Positions 45,314 through 54,635 of a stretch of DNA of 64,000 bases are shown piece after piece. Below the pieces are notes generated by a model that was not told the origin of the DNA, did no database searches, and saw nothing but the letters and a program-made list of their open reading frames with translations. Made by a program: the position numbers and the translations under genes. Position 1 is the stretch's first letter; every line of letters starts with the position of its first letter. The stretch comes from Paenibacillaceae bacterium GAS479 (GTDB lineage Bacteria > Bacillota > Bacilli > Paenibacillales > Paenibacillaceae): positions 32,098 to 96,097 of the forward strand of contig LT629764.1 of the NCBI GenBank assembly GCA_900105225.1, written 5' to 3'.

Positions 45314-45375
45314 TCGTAAGTTTTTAGTATACGTGCATAGTTCATCTCTGCTCTCCATTGAAGCAAAAAAAGCCC

Positions 45376-45649
45376 AAACGGGGCCGCCCAAAAGCTCTTA
45401 AAACCTACACGAAATGAAGTTGCATTAGCAAATAAACAAAGAAACCTGTACTTTTAGAATGGTTGGTCGTACTTCCATTTCACAAAGGAAAGGTTTCTTT
45501 TTATTTGACAAAATGAAGAAGGGGCCATCCCTAAGTCATCTAAGGAGTGATACAATTCAGCGCCATCAGCCTATACGATACTGGCGGCCTAAATAACTTA
45601 GGGGCAGTCCTAAAATCATCTAAAGATGAATTTTGGGCCTGCCCCGTTT
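45376..45649. mobile_element. MITE-like element with inverted ends, about 274 bp
   Basis: The left end AAACGGGGCCGCCCAAAA and the reverse complement of the right end AAACGGGGCAGGCCCAAAA match closely, bounding a non-coding 274-bp unit. Inside, AAAGAAACCT and AGGTTTCTTT form an inverted pair, and GGGGCCATCCCTAAGTCATC and a second palindrome (45601-45645) repeat the end sequence. No transposase frame is present. It looks like the remains of an IS or a non-autonomous derivative. The 424-base gap between the YitT gene and ypjB holds nothing else. Confidence 0.55.
45601..45645. terminator. Palindromic terminator-like hairpin
   Basis: GGGGCAG and CTGCCCC close a long hairpin with inner TCATCT/AGATGA pairing. 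It resembles the element at 19819-19868 and lies between convergent genes. Confidence 0.6.
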
Positions 45650-45737
45650 CATTTACAAATCATCGCAATCAACATCGGGGAAAGCTTGTGCCTCCAGGTT
45701 ACCCGTTCAAGCAGCGGCCCGTAAGGCCGTCATCGGC

Positions 45738-46655
45738 CTATTTGCGTGCAACACCGTTTCGGCTTGGGCGTTCGGCAGGGGCTGGCATTACTGTCACTCC
45801 ATGCTGTCCGCGACGATAGTTGATCCATCCCACGTAGCCAAGCAAAGCGCAAATGAGCGGGACAATGGAATAAAGTAACCAACCGCCTGTCGGCTGCAAG
45901 GGCTGAGGGATAGCATTAGCAGGCAAATTCGCGTCATCCTGCGCATCCGTACGGAAAAGATCTTCGGCTGCCGACGACACTGCCTGGAAGGACCGGACGG
46001 CCCAACCGGTCCGTGTTCCATCCAGCGATGCCAGTAGCTTGGAGCTGTAGACGATGCTGTTTCGCATTCCCTCCGCCTTATCTCTTTCACGTGCTAGGAG
46101 TGCTGCCGGCTCGATCAGTTCCCAATGTCCCTTAAGCGTGGCCATTCTGGCCCCTGCAGCCGCTCCTCCCTGCCCCCCTGCTGTCGTCCAAGCAATAATC
46201 AGCTGTCTGGCATCTTCTTTGATCACCGGCTCATACTGCAGCCATAATGCTTCACTGCCTGCTGTCAGGCTGTCTGCAGCAAGCCGAATGCTGGAAGCAG
46301 CGCTAAGCAAAAGATGCGTGTTTCCACCAGCCTCAATCTCGTGCTGAGCTTCACGGACGCTATTGTCCACGGCGATCCAGCCGAGCTCACTGCCAGATTG
46401 TCGCAACTGTCCGTCCTCGGCTAGCTGCCGCACATCCCTCAGCGAATAAAAGAGCTCGCTGCGCTCACTATTCATCACCGCATCATAAAGCCGCTCAGCA
46501 GCAGCCTGGAATTGGGCCTGCTTGTCCTTAATTCGCGCATCTTGCTCCGCCATGTTCGCCGGATTCGTTCGAATGGCTGCTGCAAAAGCGACGCCGTTCA
46601 ATAGAAGGGCTGCCGCCAAGCACGCTACTGCAACCGTCCACCATCGTCTTGACAT
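45738..46655 (-). CDS. ypjB: YpjB-like sporulation-associated membrane protein
   Basis: The 305-residue protein has an N-terminal signal or anchor (WWTVAVACLAAALLLNGVAF), a long helical extracytoplasmic region and a C-terminal span (WLLYSIVPLICALLGYVGWI) with a basic tail. The ATG at 46655 follows AGGAGGGG. Position between ypjA and ypjC supports YpjB, reported as sporulation-related in B. subtilis. Sequence conservation by eye is limited. Confidence 0.72.
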   Translation of the reverse strand: MSRRWWTVAVACLAAALLLNGVAFAAAIRTNPANMAEQDARIKDKQAQFQAAAERLYDAVMNSERSELFYSLRDVRQLAEDGQLRQSGSELGWIAVDNSVREAQHEIEAGGNTHLLLSAASSIRLAADSLTAGSEALWLQYEPVIKEDARQLIIAWTTAGGQGGAAAGARMATLKGHWELIEPAALLARERDKAEGMRNSIVYSSKLLASLDGTRTGWAVRSFQAVSSAAEDLFRTDAQDDANLPANAIPQPLQPTGGWLLYSIVPLICALLGYVGWINYRRGQHGVTVMPAPAERPSRNGVARK

Positions 46656-46751
46656 GCCAACCCCTCCTGTCTGTCCTACTTTATGCAAGGAGGTTGAGCA
46701 ATATGAATGAACCCGGCGAAGGATGGCTCGCGCAGCGGGCTCAGACGGGTG

Positions 46752-47384
46752 TTACCGCCGACGACGCACGAGTGCCAGACATAACATGGCCAGCACAAAA
46801 CTGAATATAGATAAGCCGATCGTGAAGGCTTGGACAGCCGGTACCTGATCATACAACTGCGGTGGCAAATACGGGAAGATTTCGAATTTGTAATCGTTAT
46901 AGTCGTTCAACAGCAGCCACCCGAACGCTCCCGCGGCAGCCAGCCTGCCAAACTTCATAAACGGAAGATAAAGCAACGCTTCAACAGCCATCCCTAGGTG
47001 GGAAGCCATAAGCATAAAATGCGTCGGCTCGAGCGGCTCACCTTGATAAGCTCCTGCGAGAATCATAGCGACCGCCCAGATGCCGTACTTGATCGACGTA
47101 AGGACAGCAAGCGCTTCAATGATCATTCGCAGCCATACGGCAACCCTTCCCGGTGAAGATGGAGGGAAGAGCAAATACAGGAGTGACAACGTGAAAAAAA
47201 GACTGGCTGTTGGGCTATCCGGCACAAACAGGAGCTGCCATAACGGATGTCCCGTTGAAACAGTCTCCTGAAGCTGATAAGCGTACCAGTAATACCCATA
47301 AACAGTACCCAGTGCATTTGTAATAAACAGTAGCCACAAAAACGGCCGGTAAACGAGCAATTGCCTACCAAGTCTCAAATCCAT
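46752..47384 (-). CDS. ypjA: YpjA-like DUF1405 membrane protein
   Basis: The 210-residue product has about six membrane spans (FLWLLFITNALGTVYGYYW, LFFTLSLLYLLF, LSIFSFVLAMLCLALV) and the conserved LLFVPDSPTASLFF segment of DUF1405. It is adjacent to qcrC as in B. subtilis. The start at 47384 (MDLRLGRQL) is preferred; an ATG 12 bases upstream is adjacent to the AAGGA site. Function unknown. Confidence 0.8.
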   Translation of the reverse strand: MDLRLGRQLLVYRPFLWLLFITNALGTVYGYYWYAYQLQETVSTGHPLWQLLFVPDSPTASLFFTLSLLYLLFPPSSPGRVAVWLRMIIEALAVLTSIKYGIWAVAMILAGAYQGEPLEPTHFMLMASHLGMAVEALLYLPFMKFGRLAAAGAFGWLLLNDYNDYKFEIFPYLPPQLYDQVPAVQAFTIGLSIFSFVLAMLCLALVRRRR

Positions 47385-47464
47385 GATGAGCACCATTCCT
47401 TCTGCAGGAGAATATGGAAAAGACCTGACCGCATAAAAACGATCAGATCTTAACCGGAAGCAGT

Positions 47465-48337
47465 TTATTCGGTTGCTTTTTGCTTGGCGAGCCAATCGGC
47501 AAGAGTGCCGATCTCTTCTGCGGACAACTTATCGCCAAAAGCTGGCATCTTGTCCTTGCCGTTCGTGATGATCTCGGCAAGCTCTTCCTTCGTAAGCAGA
47601 TCGCCTACTCCGCGCAGCGCAGGAATATTAGCTCCGGCCTGACCTTTCAGATCAGTCGCGTGACAGGTTAAGCAGCCTGCCTTTTCCATAATGGATTTTA
47701 CTTCCGCATTATTTGCGTCTACGAGCTCAACTGCCTCAGCAGGTTTGGTCGCCGAAGGCGGTTCCTTGCCAGCGGCATGAGCCTCGCGTGCTTTTTCCTC
47801 ACGTACGATATGCTCAGGAATTGTGCCGGTAATCTCCAGCTCATGTTGATAGAAATCCCAGCTCACCTTAGTGAGGTAGTAGCAGGATACCAACGAGAGC
47901 AACATTAATGCTGTAGCAATCGGACGACGGTAGAAGCGACGCTCTTTGCCGGTGTCCAGGAAAGGAGCCAGCAGTAGTGAGCCGAACGCTACACCTGGGA
48001 TACCGACTACGCCCCATGCCACATAACTACCGGATACCCATGGGTATTTGAGCAGCTGGTACAGGAACAGGAAGTACCAGTCCGGAATCGGAATAAAAGC
48101 AGAGTTAGTCGGATCCGCCGGATAACCGAGCGGAGCCGGATGCGCGATCGTCAGAACAAGAAATCCGACGAGTACTACGCAGCCGACCATCCATTCCTTA
48201 AGCAGGAAGTTCGGGATGAAGGCTTCCGAGCGCCCCGGAAAGGAGGTGTAATCCGGCGGTATCGTTGCGCCACCCGGCTTACGCACCCGGGAGTCGCCAA
48301 CGTAGACGACTTTTTCGTTTTTGTTGCCGTGCGCCAT
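47465..48337 (-). CDS. qcrC: Menaquinol:cytochrome c reductase cytochrome b/c subunit
   Basis: The 290-residue subunit joins the C-terminal part of cytochrome b (three spans; NSAFIPIPDWYFLFLYQLLK) to a cytochrome c domain with the haem motif CLTCH and a distal methionine in KDKMPAFG. It carries electrons from QcrB to cytochrome c or oxidase outside the membrane. Third gene of qcrABC. Confidence 0.96.
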   Translation of the reverse strand: MAHGNKNEKVVYVGDSRVRKPGGATIPPDYTSFPGRSEAFIPNFLLKEWMVGCVVLVGFLVLTIAHPAPLGYPADPTNSAFIPIPDWYFLFLYQLLKYPWVSGSYVAWGVVGIPGVAFGSLLLAPFLDTGKERRFYRRPIATALMLLSLVSCYYLTKVSWDFYQHELEITGTIPEHIVREEKAREAHAAGKEPPSATKPAEAVELVDANNAEVKSIMEKAGCLTCHATDLKGQAGANIPALRGVGDLLTKEELAEIITNGKDKMPAFGDKLSAEEIGTLADWLAKQKATE

Positions 48338-48355
48338 GTATGTCCCTCCTCTCGG

Positions 48356-49027
48356 TTATAGAGGACCCGCGATACCTTGCTTGCGGATCATCAAGAAATG
48401 CGCAGCTAGCAATGCCAGCAGAGCGCCGGGCAGGAAGAACACGTGAATCGCGAAGAAGCGGGTAAGTGTGGTCGCCCCTACGATCTCGCCTCCCTGCAGG
48501 AAGATTTTAATATACTCCCCGATGTACGGAACAGAGTTCGCGATCTGAATGCCGACCTTTGTTGCAAAGTAAGCTTTGTTGTCCCAAGGAAGCAGGTAAC
48601 CCGTGAAACCGAGTCCGAGCATAATGAAGAAAATCAGCATGCCGACAACCCAGTTCATCTCGCGGGGAGCCTTATACGATCCCGTAAAGAAGACACGAAG
48701 CGTATGTAGGAACATCATTACAATAACGAGACTCGCTCCCCAGTGATGCATGCCGCGTACGATCGAGCCGAACGGCACTTTATGCTGAAGATAATCGACA
48801 CTCGCATAAGCATTGATAATATCCGGCACGTAGTACATTGTGAGGAACATCCCGGATAAGATCTGAATTACAGTGATGAAGAACGTCAAACCCCCGAAAC
48901 AGTAAACGAACGCAGAGAAGTGATGCGCCGGATTGACATGCTCAGGAACTTCATGATCCGCAACATCCCGCCACAGCGGCGTCACGTCAAGACGTTCGTC
49001 GATCCAGTTGTATACGCTTTTAAACAT
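48356..49027 (-). CDS. qcrB: Menaquinol:cytochrome c reductase cytochrome b6 subunit
   Basis: The 223-residue cytochrome b6-type protein has four spans and the paired haem histidines in MHHWGASLVIVMMFLHTLR and FFAIHVFFLPGALLALLAAHF. It carries the quinol-oxidising site with QcrA. It lies 19 bases after qcrA. Confidence 0.97.
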   Translation of the reverse strand: MFKSVYNWIDERLDVTPLWRDVADHEVPEHVNPAHHFSAFVYCFGGLTFFITVIQILSGMFLTMYYVPDIINAYASVDYLQHKVPFGSIVRGMHHWGASLVIVMMFLHTLRVFFTGSYKAPREMNWVVGMLIFFIMLGLGFTGYLLPWDNKAYFATKVGIQIANSVPYIGEYIKIFLQGGEIVGATTLTRFFAIHVFFLPGALLALLAAHFLMIRKQGIAGPL

Positions 49028-49045
49028 CTGAACTAACGCCTCCCT

Positions 49046-49579
49046 TTAAACCCGCGTGTTGGGAATGATCTCTCCCAAGTAGACGAAACCGTTCTCAATT
49101 TTGACTTGGTACTCATCAAGAGGAGCCGGTGCTACGTTGAGGTTTTTGCCGTCAACCGTGTAATGCGCGCCGTGGCAAGGGCACACATATTGATTGTTTT
49201 TCGAAGTATTCCACCCGATCGTGCAGCCCAAGTGCTTGCAGATCGGCGAGAGCGCGAAAATTTTGCCGTTCTCGTCCTTCATAATCCATGCTGCCTGCTC
49301 GGGATTGCTTATATACCAAGCATCAATTTGATGGATTTGGAACTTGAACTCTGTCGGCTCTCCGACTTTCACCTTGCTCTCTTCCACTACCTTAACGTAG
49401 CTGCCGCCAGCACGCTTCTCCAGCAGGGGATCAACGGCGAACCGGATCATCGGCAGTACAGCGCCGCCAGCCATGAATGCGGTGGCCCCTCCTAAGGTAT
49501 ACGCGAGAAATTGTCTACGGGACATTTCCTTACGCTTTATGGGAGTGTGTGCGGTCTCCTGATACTCGTGATTACTCAT
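49046..49579 (-). CDS. qcrA: Menaquinol:cytochrome c reductase Rieske iron-sulfur subunit
   Basis: The 177-residue protein has a twin-arginine-like start (SRRQFLAYTLGGATAF), one span and the Rieske cluster motifs CKHLGCTIG and CPCHGAHY. It accepts electrons from menaquinol. The ATG at 49579 follows a GGGGG site; the longer frame is untypical. First gene of qcrABC. Confidence 0.97.
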   Translation of the reverse strand: MSNHEYQETAHTPIKRKEMSRRQFLAYTLGGATAFMAGGAVLPMIRFAVDPLLEKRAGGSYVKVVEESKVKVGEPTEFKFQIHQIDAWYISNPEQAAWIMKDENGKIFALSPICKHLGCTIGWNTSKNNQYVCPCHGAHYTVDGKNLNVAPAPLDEYQVKIENGFVYLGEIIPNTRV

Positions 49580-49845
49580 CTGTTCAACCCCCTTTGCAAC
49601 CATATCGGATGCCTTGTCCGGCAGACATTCCGTGTCGAACCAAGCAATTCCTATCATACGTCAGTAGTATAGGAGCGTCAAGAATTTGGAAGTTCAATGT
49701 TCAAAAATCGCTCTCATCTTTGTTGCTAAATTGTCACATTTACACCTTAAAGGCTTCCACAGTTAACAATCATTCCCTGAGAAATGGTTTCCCCTAATCC
49801 GTTTCGTCTTATACGCGGGTCCAAAGTCCTTTTCCAGGATATAAC

Positions 49846-50250
49846 TTAAGCGTTCCAAAGTTGGCGAATAAGCTCCCGCGCCTCTGCCGCATCCGGCATA
49901 TTCCCGTCGTTATCAGGCGATACGACGAGATCCGCTTCCCTTAGACCATCCAACCGTAATGCCGCAGATACGATTACCACATAACGGAAGCCAGCCTTGC
50001 GCAAATTCTGAACTAAATGCCCAAGCGAGGCCACCGATTGCTCGTCTGCATACTGAACAGCAGGATAGGCAACGATTCTGCCTTTATAAGGAATTTCGAT
50101 TACATCCATCGCATCTCGTAAACGCTCTAGCGCCGCTACCGCCTGCCAAGGATTTTCTGTGCCGCTCAGCCCCGTCACCGGGAGCAGGCAAGTATCCATG
50201 AATGGTTGGAGCTCTGGCCAGCGATCCGCTTCGATGTCACTAAATTTCAC
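49846..50250 (-). CDS. ypiF: YpiF-like DUF2487 protein
   Basis: The 134-residue cytosolic protein begins at GTG 50250 (VKFSDIEADRW) after GAGAGG. It has LLPVTGLSGTENPW and YVVIVSAALRL, matching the DUF2487 pattern seen upstream of qcrA in B. subtilis. Function unknown, perhaps linked to assembly of the bc complex because of location. Confidence 0.78.
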   Translation of the reverse strand: MKFSDIEADRWPELQPFMDTCLLPVTGLSGTENPWQAVAALERLRDAMDVIEIPYKGRIVAYPAVQYADEQSVASLGHLVQNLRKAGFRYVVIVSAALRLDGLREADLVVSPDNDGNMPDAAEARELIRQLWNA

Positions 50251-50329
50251 AAGCTGCACCTCTCTCTCTATTAATAACCACATCTATGTTACATGGAGAG
50301 GATTCATTTGCCAATGCTTTCTATAGCAC

Positions 50330-50364
50330 AAAAACCCTTCCCTGCGAAATTCCGTAGAGAAGGG
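50330..50364 (-). terminator. Terminator after ypiB
   Basis: CCCTTC and GAAGGG close a stem with inner CGGAATTTCG, followed on the minus strand by TTTTTG. Confidence 0.75.
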
Positions 50365-50396
50365 AGGTTCAATGATGTTGGTTTCAGGTTGTCGGA

Positions 50397-50579
50397 TCAG
50401 CGGCGGAGTGTGTTCCATTGGGCGGATAACTTATCGAAGCTTTCCTTATCACGGGATTCGAGTGCATCGTCGATTGCGGCATATATTTTTTCCGTGCGGA
50501 ACTTCATAAGAGCTTCATCCAGGAGCATCTCGGCTGCCAGTGCCAACATTACTTCATAATTCGCCTTCATCTTGTCCAT
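50397..50579 (-). CDS. ypiB: IDEAL-domain protein, YpiB-related
   Basis: The 60-residue protein starts MDKMKANYEVMLAL after GGAGG and ends with the IDEAL-type motif YAAIDDALESRDKESFDKLS. B. subtilis YpiB is longer and has been linked to biofilm or LPS-binding features; here only the IDEAL part remains. Position next to ypiF fits. Confidence in the domain is good, in the name moderate. Confidence 0.75.
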   Translation of the reverse strand: MDKMKANYEVMLALAAEMLLDEALMKFRTEKIYAAIDDALESRDKESFDKLSAQWNTLRR

Positions 50580-50782
50580 AGGATACACCTCCATCAAAAT
50601 CATTCGTGCACCTATACCTTTTCTTGCTGCTCCATTCTAGTCGGTATCGCCGCCAGGTATAGAAGCCATTAAAGCTATAGCAACAAGCGGCTGCTTGCTA
50701 GCATTCTATTCGAGACACTGCCAGCCGGAGGAGGCTACACGCCCGCAACAGCTAGAAATATGCTCTTGTCCCGCTTTATCCA

Positions 50783-51991
50783 CTAGATTCCGACCCCTCC
50801 AGGGGACTCGACATTGAGCACATCTCCATGCTCCACATTAACGCCGGCTACAACTGCTTTTCCCAGACGAGTCATCCGCAGCACCGTGCCTCTCTTCTCG
50901 TCCTCCCCAATTCGCAGCAAGCCGAGATGCATCATCATCATCAGAATCCGCGAGTCCATTACCGCTTCCGCCGTATCATAATAATAGGGCTTGATGAATG
51001 GGACCAGCACCTCGCGGAGTGAGTCTGCCGTCACCCAGCGATCTGCTAACTCATCGACCCAATGGACGATCGAATTCAAATTCGATATGGGACCTTTGTA
51101 CAGTCTTAGCCAAAAACGGTACAACTGTTCCGTTCCGATATGACGCTTGCCGAGTAATATTTCTTCGCCAAGCGGTGTCAGAAGCAGCTCTGTTTCCGTT
51201 TCTTGCAGCCACTTATTATAGAAGCAAAAATCATAGACAAGGGAAAATCGCTCCGGATATTCCCGGAATCTACGCCCGTAACCGAATCTCCAAGCCGCCT
51301 TGGCCGGCGGTTCTTCCCGTACGCCGAAGCTCTCCATCACTTGCAGCATGCTGCGCCGATGCATATATCCCTCACGAGTAAGCTGAATCTCATGATGCCT
51401 GGTGTAGGACAACAGTGCTTTAACATCTCCTGCTAAGAGCTCCTGTTCATCGCGATAAACCGGGGGTTCTCCAACAAGTACGAGCTTGTCACTGAAGCGA
51501 CGCTTAAGCGACTCCCTGAACCTAGCTTTCAGGTCTCTTGGCACCTGGAACAAGTATCGATCTGGCCCGGCTATGCCGTTGAACAACCATCCCTGATGTT
51601 TAAAGCGGGCAATAATTTCTCTCGGTCCGGATTCCGGCACCGGTAAAACGCGTCCTTTACGGCCCCGCGTCCCCTTGGCCTTTGCTGAAATTTTAGGCGC
51701 AGGCTCCGGTGTAACGGGATCATCTTGAAACTTGCTGGATTGCACTCTGGCAATTAGCTCCTCAAGGCTGAACTGCTCCCTCTTTTCAAAAATCAAAGAG
51801 TTGATAAACCTCATGTCTTCCATTTTCATGCTGCCTACCCGCGCTTCGAACACTTCCCGTGAGCCCACTTTGGACAGTATCGATTGAATTAGCTCATGCT
51901 TGGAATTCCCGTTGCAATCACATTCGTACACATTCGCTATTCGGCTTAGCTGCGTTATATCTGCGTAGCCAAGCATATCCGCGAAATTCAT
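50783..51991 (-). CDS. Uncharacterised DNA-binding-like protein
   Basis: The 402-residue protein has an N-terminal SAP-like helical part (ELIQSILSKVGSREVFEARV), a Lys/Arg-rich linker (KISAKAKGTRGRKGRV) and winged-helix-like segments (REGYMHRRSMLQVMESFG, LLTPLGEEILLG, RMTRLGKAVVAG). The pattern recalls the N-terminal wings of XPB-type helicase proteins but no helicase motifs are present. Role unknown. Confidence 0.6.
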   Translation of the reverse strand: MNFADMLGYADITQLSRIANVYECDCNGNSKHELIQSILSKVGSREVFEARVGSMKMEDMRFINSLIFEKREQFSLEELIARVQSSKFQDDPVTPEPAPKISAKAKGTRGRKGRVLPVPESGPREIIARFKHQGWLFNGIAGPDRYLFQVPRDLKARFRESLKRRFSDKLVLVGEPPVYRDEQELLAGDVKALLSYTRHHEIQLTREGYMHRRSMLQVMESFGVREEPPAKAAWRFGYGRRFREYPERFSLVYDFCFYNKWLQETETELLLTPLGEEILLGKRHIGTEQLYRFWLRLYKGPISNLNSIVHWVDELADRWVTADSLREVLVPFIKPYYYDTAEAVMDSRILMMMMHLGLLRIGEDEKRGTVLRMTRLGKAVVAGVNVEHGDVLNVESPGGVGI

Positions 51992-52087
51992 CTCTCTTCC
52001 CTCCTCCTCATGGCGGCTGGTAACGTATGATCTGCTTTTCGTACTACCATTATGGGAAGATTTAAAAGGTTTAAGACGTGGTAGGCA

Positions 52088-52113
52088 ACAAAAAAACCCG
52101 CCATGAAGGCGGG
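52088..52113 (-). terminator. Terminator of the histidine-phosphatase gene
   Basis: CCCGCC-ATGAA-GGCGGG forms a stem followed on the minus strand by TTTTTTTG. Confidence 0.9.
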
Positions 52114-52127
52114 CTGAGGAGAAAACT

Positions 52128-52715
52128 TTATGGAGTTACCTCAAGATGAAGGGTGCAATTATGAAGCAGAGACTGCCATCCTTCCGGATTAAGCTCCAGA
52201 ACAGAGTAGCACATATTATGTAGATAGGACTGATCAAGCCCCTCAACCATGACGCCGAGCATCTGAGCGAGGTAGCTTCCATGAGTGACTACCAGAAGCC
52301 TGCTATCAGGCATCATTTCCGTATATTTCTTTAAAAAAGCTGCTGACCGAGCACGTACGCTCTCATCGCTTTCCATGCCGGCTTCTGGATTCGTACGCCA
52401 TTCCGTCCCCCAGGTGTCCAGCCTTTCTTGCTCTACGGTTCCCTCAATGGAGCCAAAACTTCGTTCCATGAGCAGCGGCTCGGGCTCCAGCAGCGGTATG
52501 CCTAACTTGTCCGCAATAATGCGCCCCGTCTCCAAAGCACGGGATAAATTGCTCGTTACAACTGCATCCCACTGGAGCTCATCCTTATTCAGCCTATTCG
52601 CAAGCAGTACGGCTTGGAGCTCCCCTTCCTCATTGAGCGGAATATCGGTTACTCCTTGGATACGCCCCATCGCGTTCCAATCGGTCCGTCCATGTCTGAT
52701 TAGTCCTAGTTTCAT
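52128..52715 (-). CDS. Histidine phosphatase family protein (phosphoglycerate-mutase-like)
   Basis: The 195-residue protein starts MKLGLIRHGRTDWNAMGRIQ, with the catalytic RHG, and has the second histidine in LLVVTHGSYL and the acidic MERSFGSIEG. Members dephosphorylate small phosphates such as alpha-ribazole-P, fructose bisphosphates or 3-phosphoglycerate; which applies here is unclear. Start at 52715 is typical of the family; the frame extends further without a site. Confidence 0.88.
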   Translation of the reverse strand: MKLGLIRHGRTDWNAMGRIQGVTDIPLNEEGELQAVLLANRLNKDELQWDAVVTSNLSRALETGRIIADKLGIPLLEPEPLLMERSFGSIEGTVEQERLDTWGTEWRTNPEAGMESDESVRARSAAFLKKYTEMMPDSRLLVVTHGSYLAQMLGVMVEGLDQSYLHNMCYSVLELNPEGWQSLLHNCTLHLEVTP

Positions 52716-52748
52716 TAATGATTGTCGTCCTTTCCGAGCTTGATTCAA

Positions 52749-52775
52749 TAAAAAAACCGGCCGCAATTGCAGCCG
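52749..52775 (-). terminator. Terminator of the sigma/anti-sigma pair
   Basis: CCGGCTGC and GCGGCCGG around AATT form a stem followed on the minus strand by TTTTTTTATTG, nine bases after the anti-sigma stop. Confidence 0.85.
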
Positions 52776-52783
52776 GAAAGCGA

Positions 52784-53374
52784 TTATTTACGAATTCTTG
52801 ACAGCCATCCCATCATCAGCATCGTCATCACCAGACCAAGTATAGATAGTATAATCCAATACTGTGGTGTACGCGGCACCAGACTCAGTATAAATGGATC
52901 ACTGACTCTGGCAATAGGAATGTCTGAGGAAAAACTAGCCTTGAACATCGCAGAAGCTGAAGCATTAGCCGTGTCCAGCAGCCCTGTCGCTTCTGCTCCG
53001 CTATTCCCACGATCTAGCAGTACATAAAGCATGCTGGTCGTGAACATCGCTAAGCAAGCTGCGATTGCTGCTGAAAATCTGGAGCCGAGCTGCCTGGAAA
53101 GCGAAAATCGGCGTCTCAGATTCCAGTCCAATTGGTCTTCGGCATATATTCTCTCCATAACAGCGCGGTTAACATCCTCCGCTGTCTCGGATGCTTCCAT
53201 CTCCTGCTCGAAGGCGAATTCCCGAATCAGCCGCTCACTTTCTTCCCACAGCTCGTATTCCTGTCTGCAGGCTGTGCAATGCTTTAAATGCAGGTCGACA
53301 GAACGCTTCACGAAATCGCCATCTGGCAGATCCCAATAAAAGCCCAACGCTTCCTGCACTTCTTCGCATTTCAT
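52784..53374 (-). CDS. Anti-sigma factor with zinc-finger domain
   Basis: The 196-residue protein has an N-terminal zf-HC2 motif (HLKHCTACRQEYEL, HxxxCxxC), a helical inhibitor region, and two spans (FSAAIAACLAMFTTSMLYVL and WIILSILGLVMTMLMMGWL). It should hold the ECF sigma factor at the membrane until a stress signal. It overlaps the sigma gene by four bases. Confidence 0.9.
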   Translation of the reverse strand: MKCEEVQEALGFYWDLPDGDFVKRSVDLHLKHCTACRQEYELWEESERLIREFAFEQEMEASETAEDVNRAVMERIYAEDQLDWNLRRRFSLSRQLGSRFSAAIAACLAMFTTSMLYVLLDRGNSGAEATGLLDTANASASAMFKASFSSDIPIARVSDPFILSLVPRTPQYWIILSILGLVMTMLMMGWLSRIRK

Positions 53375-53964
53375 CGCAGCTTCATCCCTTCGAAATTCTC
53401 GCTCTCCGTTTCTCCAAAATAGGGTTCCAGCTGAGATTTGACGCTGCCCCGGGCACGGAACAATAATGACTTGACCGAGCTTACGGTCCCACCCAGTATA
53501 TCAGCAATCTCTTGATAGTCCAAACCTTCATATTCCCGGAGAATGAGTGCAGATCGTTGCTTCTCAGGCAGAGCATTGATGGCTTCTCGCACTAGTTCCA
53601 TCCGCTCTCCCTGCAAAACACGATACTCTGGAGCTGAATCCTGAGAAGCGATCGGTATTACACCGCTCTCTTCAAATGGAATATGTACGCTCCGCTGCTT
53701 GCGCAGCTCACTTAGCACCGTGTTGCGGGCAATCGTGTACAGCCAAGTGGAAAATTGCGCATCCACTTCACGGAACGAATGCAAGCTGCGATAAGCCTTG
53801 TAGAATGTCTCAGAGCATAGATCCTCCGCGACAATCTCCAGCTTGGTGCTCTTCAGCATATGAAGGATAAAGGCCATAATTTTACGCTGGTAACGCCTCA
53901 TAAGTTCGGAATAGAGCTCAACATTTCCTTGTTTGATTTGCCGGATCAAATCGGAATCATCCAT
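53371..53964 (-). CDS. ECF-type RNA polymerase sigma factor
   Basis: The 197-residue protein has region 2 (YSELMRRYQRKIMAFILHML, AEDLCSETFYKAYRSL, FSTWLYTIARNTVL) and region 4 (LPEKQRSALILREYEGLDYQEIADIL). It resembles SigW/SigX-type envelope-stress factors. The start at 53964 has GGAGG 16 bases upstream, a loose spacing. Translation is coupled to its anti-sigma factor. Its targets are unknown. Confidence 0.93.
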   Translation of the reverse strand: MDDSDLIRQIKQGNVELYSELMRRYQRKIMAFILHMLKSTKLEIVAEDLCSETFYKAYRSLHSFREVDAQFSTWLYTIARNTVLSELRKQRSVHIPFEESGVIPIASQDSAPEYRVLQGERMELVREAINALPEKQRSALILREYEGLDYQEIADILGGTVSSVKSLLFRARGSVKSQLEPYFGETESENFEGMKLR

Positions 53965-54635
53965 AACAGGCGGCTTGAGACCTCCTCACCTGCAGCGATT
54001 TCCGTATCCGGTATAAATATTGTACCGGAACGGATGCAGAAAGTTGCGCTATAGCGCTAAAAAAAGATGAAGAAAAAGAAAGACAACGATAAAGTGTATT
54101 TCGGCAACATGCTTCTCATTCTGAAGAATTTAAATTCGCCATTGGCTGGCATTTTCCTTCCAGCTTCGACAAGAAGATTTTAACCAAATACTGGAGTCCG
54201 TGAAACCTTTAATATTGTACCACTCCCAGGAAATCACAGAAGGAATATGAGGAAGTTCTAAGAAAAAAACATTAACGTAGCTATCGATGAAATTTTTCGT
54301 TATATGAAATATTTTCGTAAATTGATTTCGTTAATTTTGAACCTTAACAGTAGATATAGCTTGTTGATCAGTCCAACCTATATTTGTTTTTCGAAGTAGA
54401 TCTCATAGAATTATCCTTATTGTAACAGTGCTATTCGGCTAATTATGTCTCTTTAATCCACTTGAAATTAATTAATTAATTTTCGCGAAATTCCTCTGAA
54501 TTAAAAGAAATTTTTTCAGGAATTTTCTAAATATTCAGGAGGATTTTCGAAGAATCATAGCGAATCTTAGGCATCAGAACTCTTTCGGATGATTTTTCGA
54601 GGAGTTTAATCCAAAGCTCAAAAGGAGTGAAACTA
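53965..54635. other. AT-rich intergenic region between sigma factor and chitinase
   Basis: The 671-base gap holds a perfect 12-bp palindrome GCGCTATAGCGC (54046-54057) near the sigma-gene side and several AT-rich stretches (TTAATTAATTAATT at about 54469-54482). Both outward promoters must lie here but I could not pick them with confidence. No gene is evident. Confidence 0.5.
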
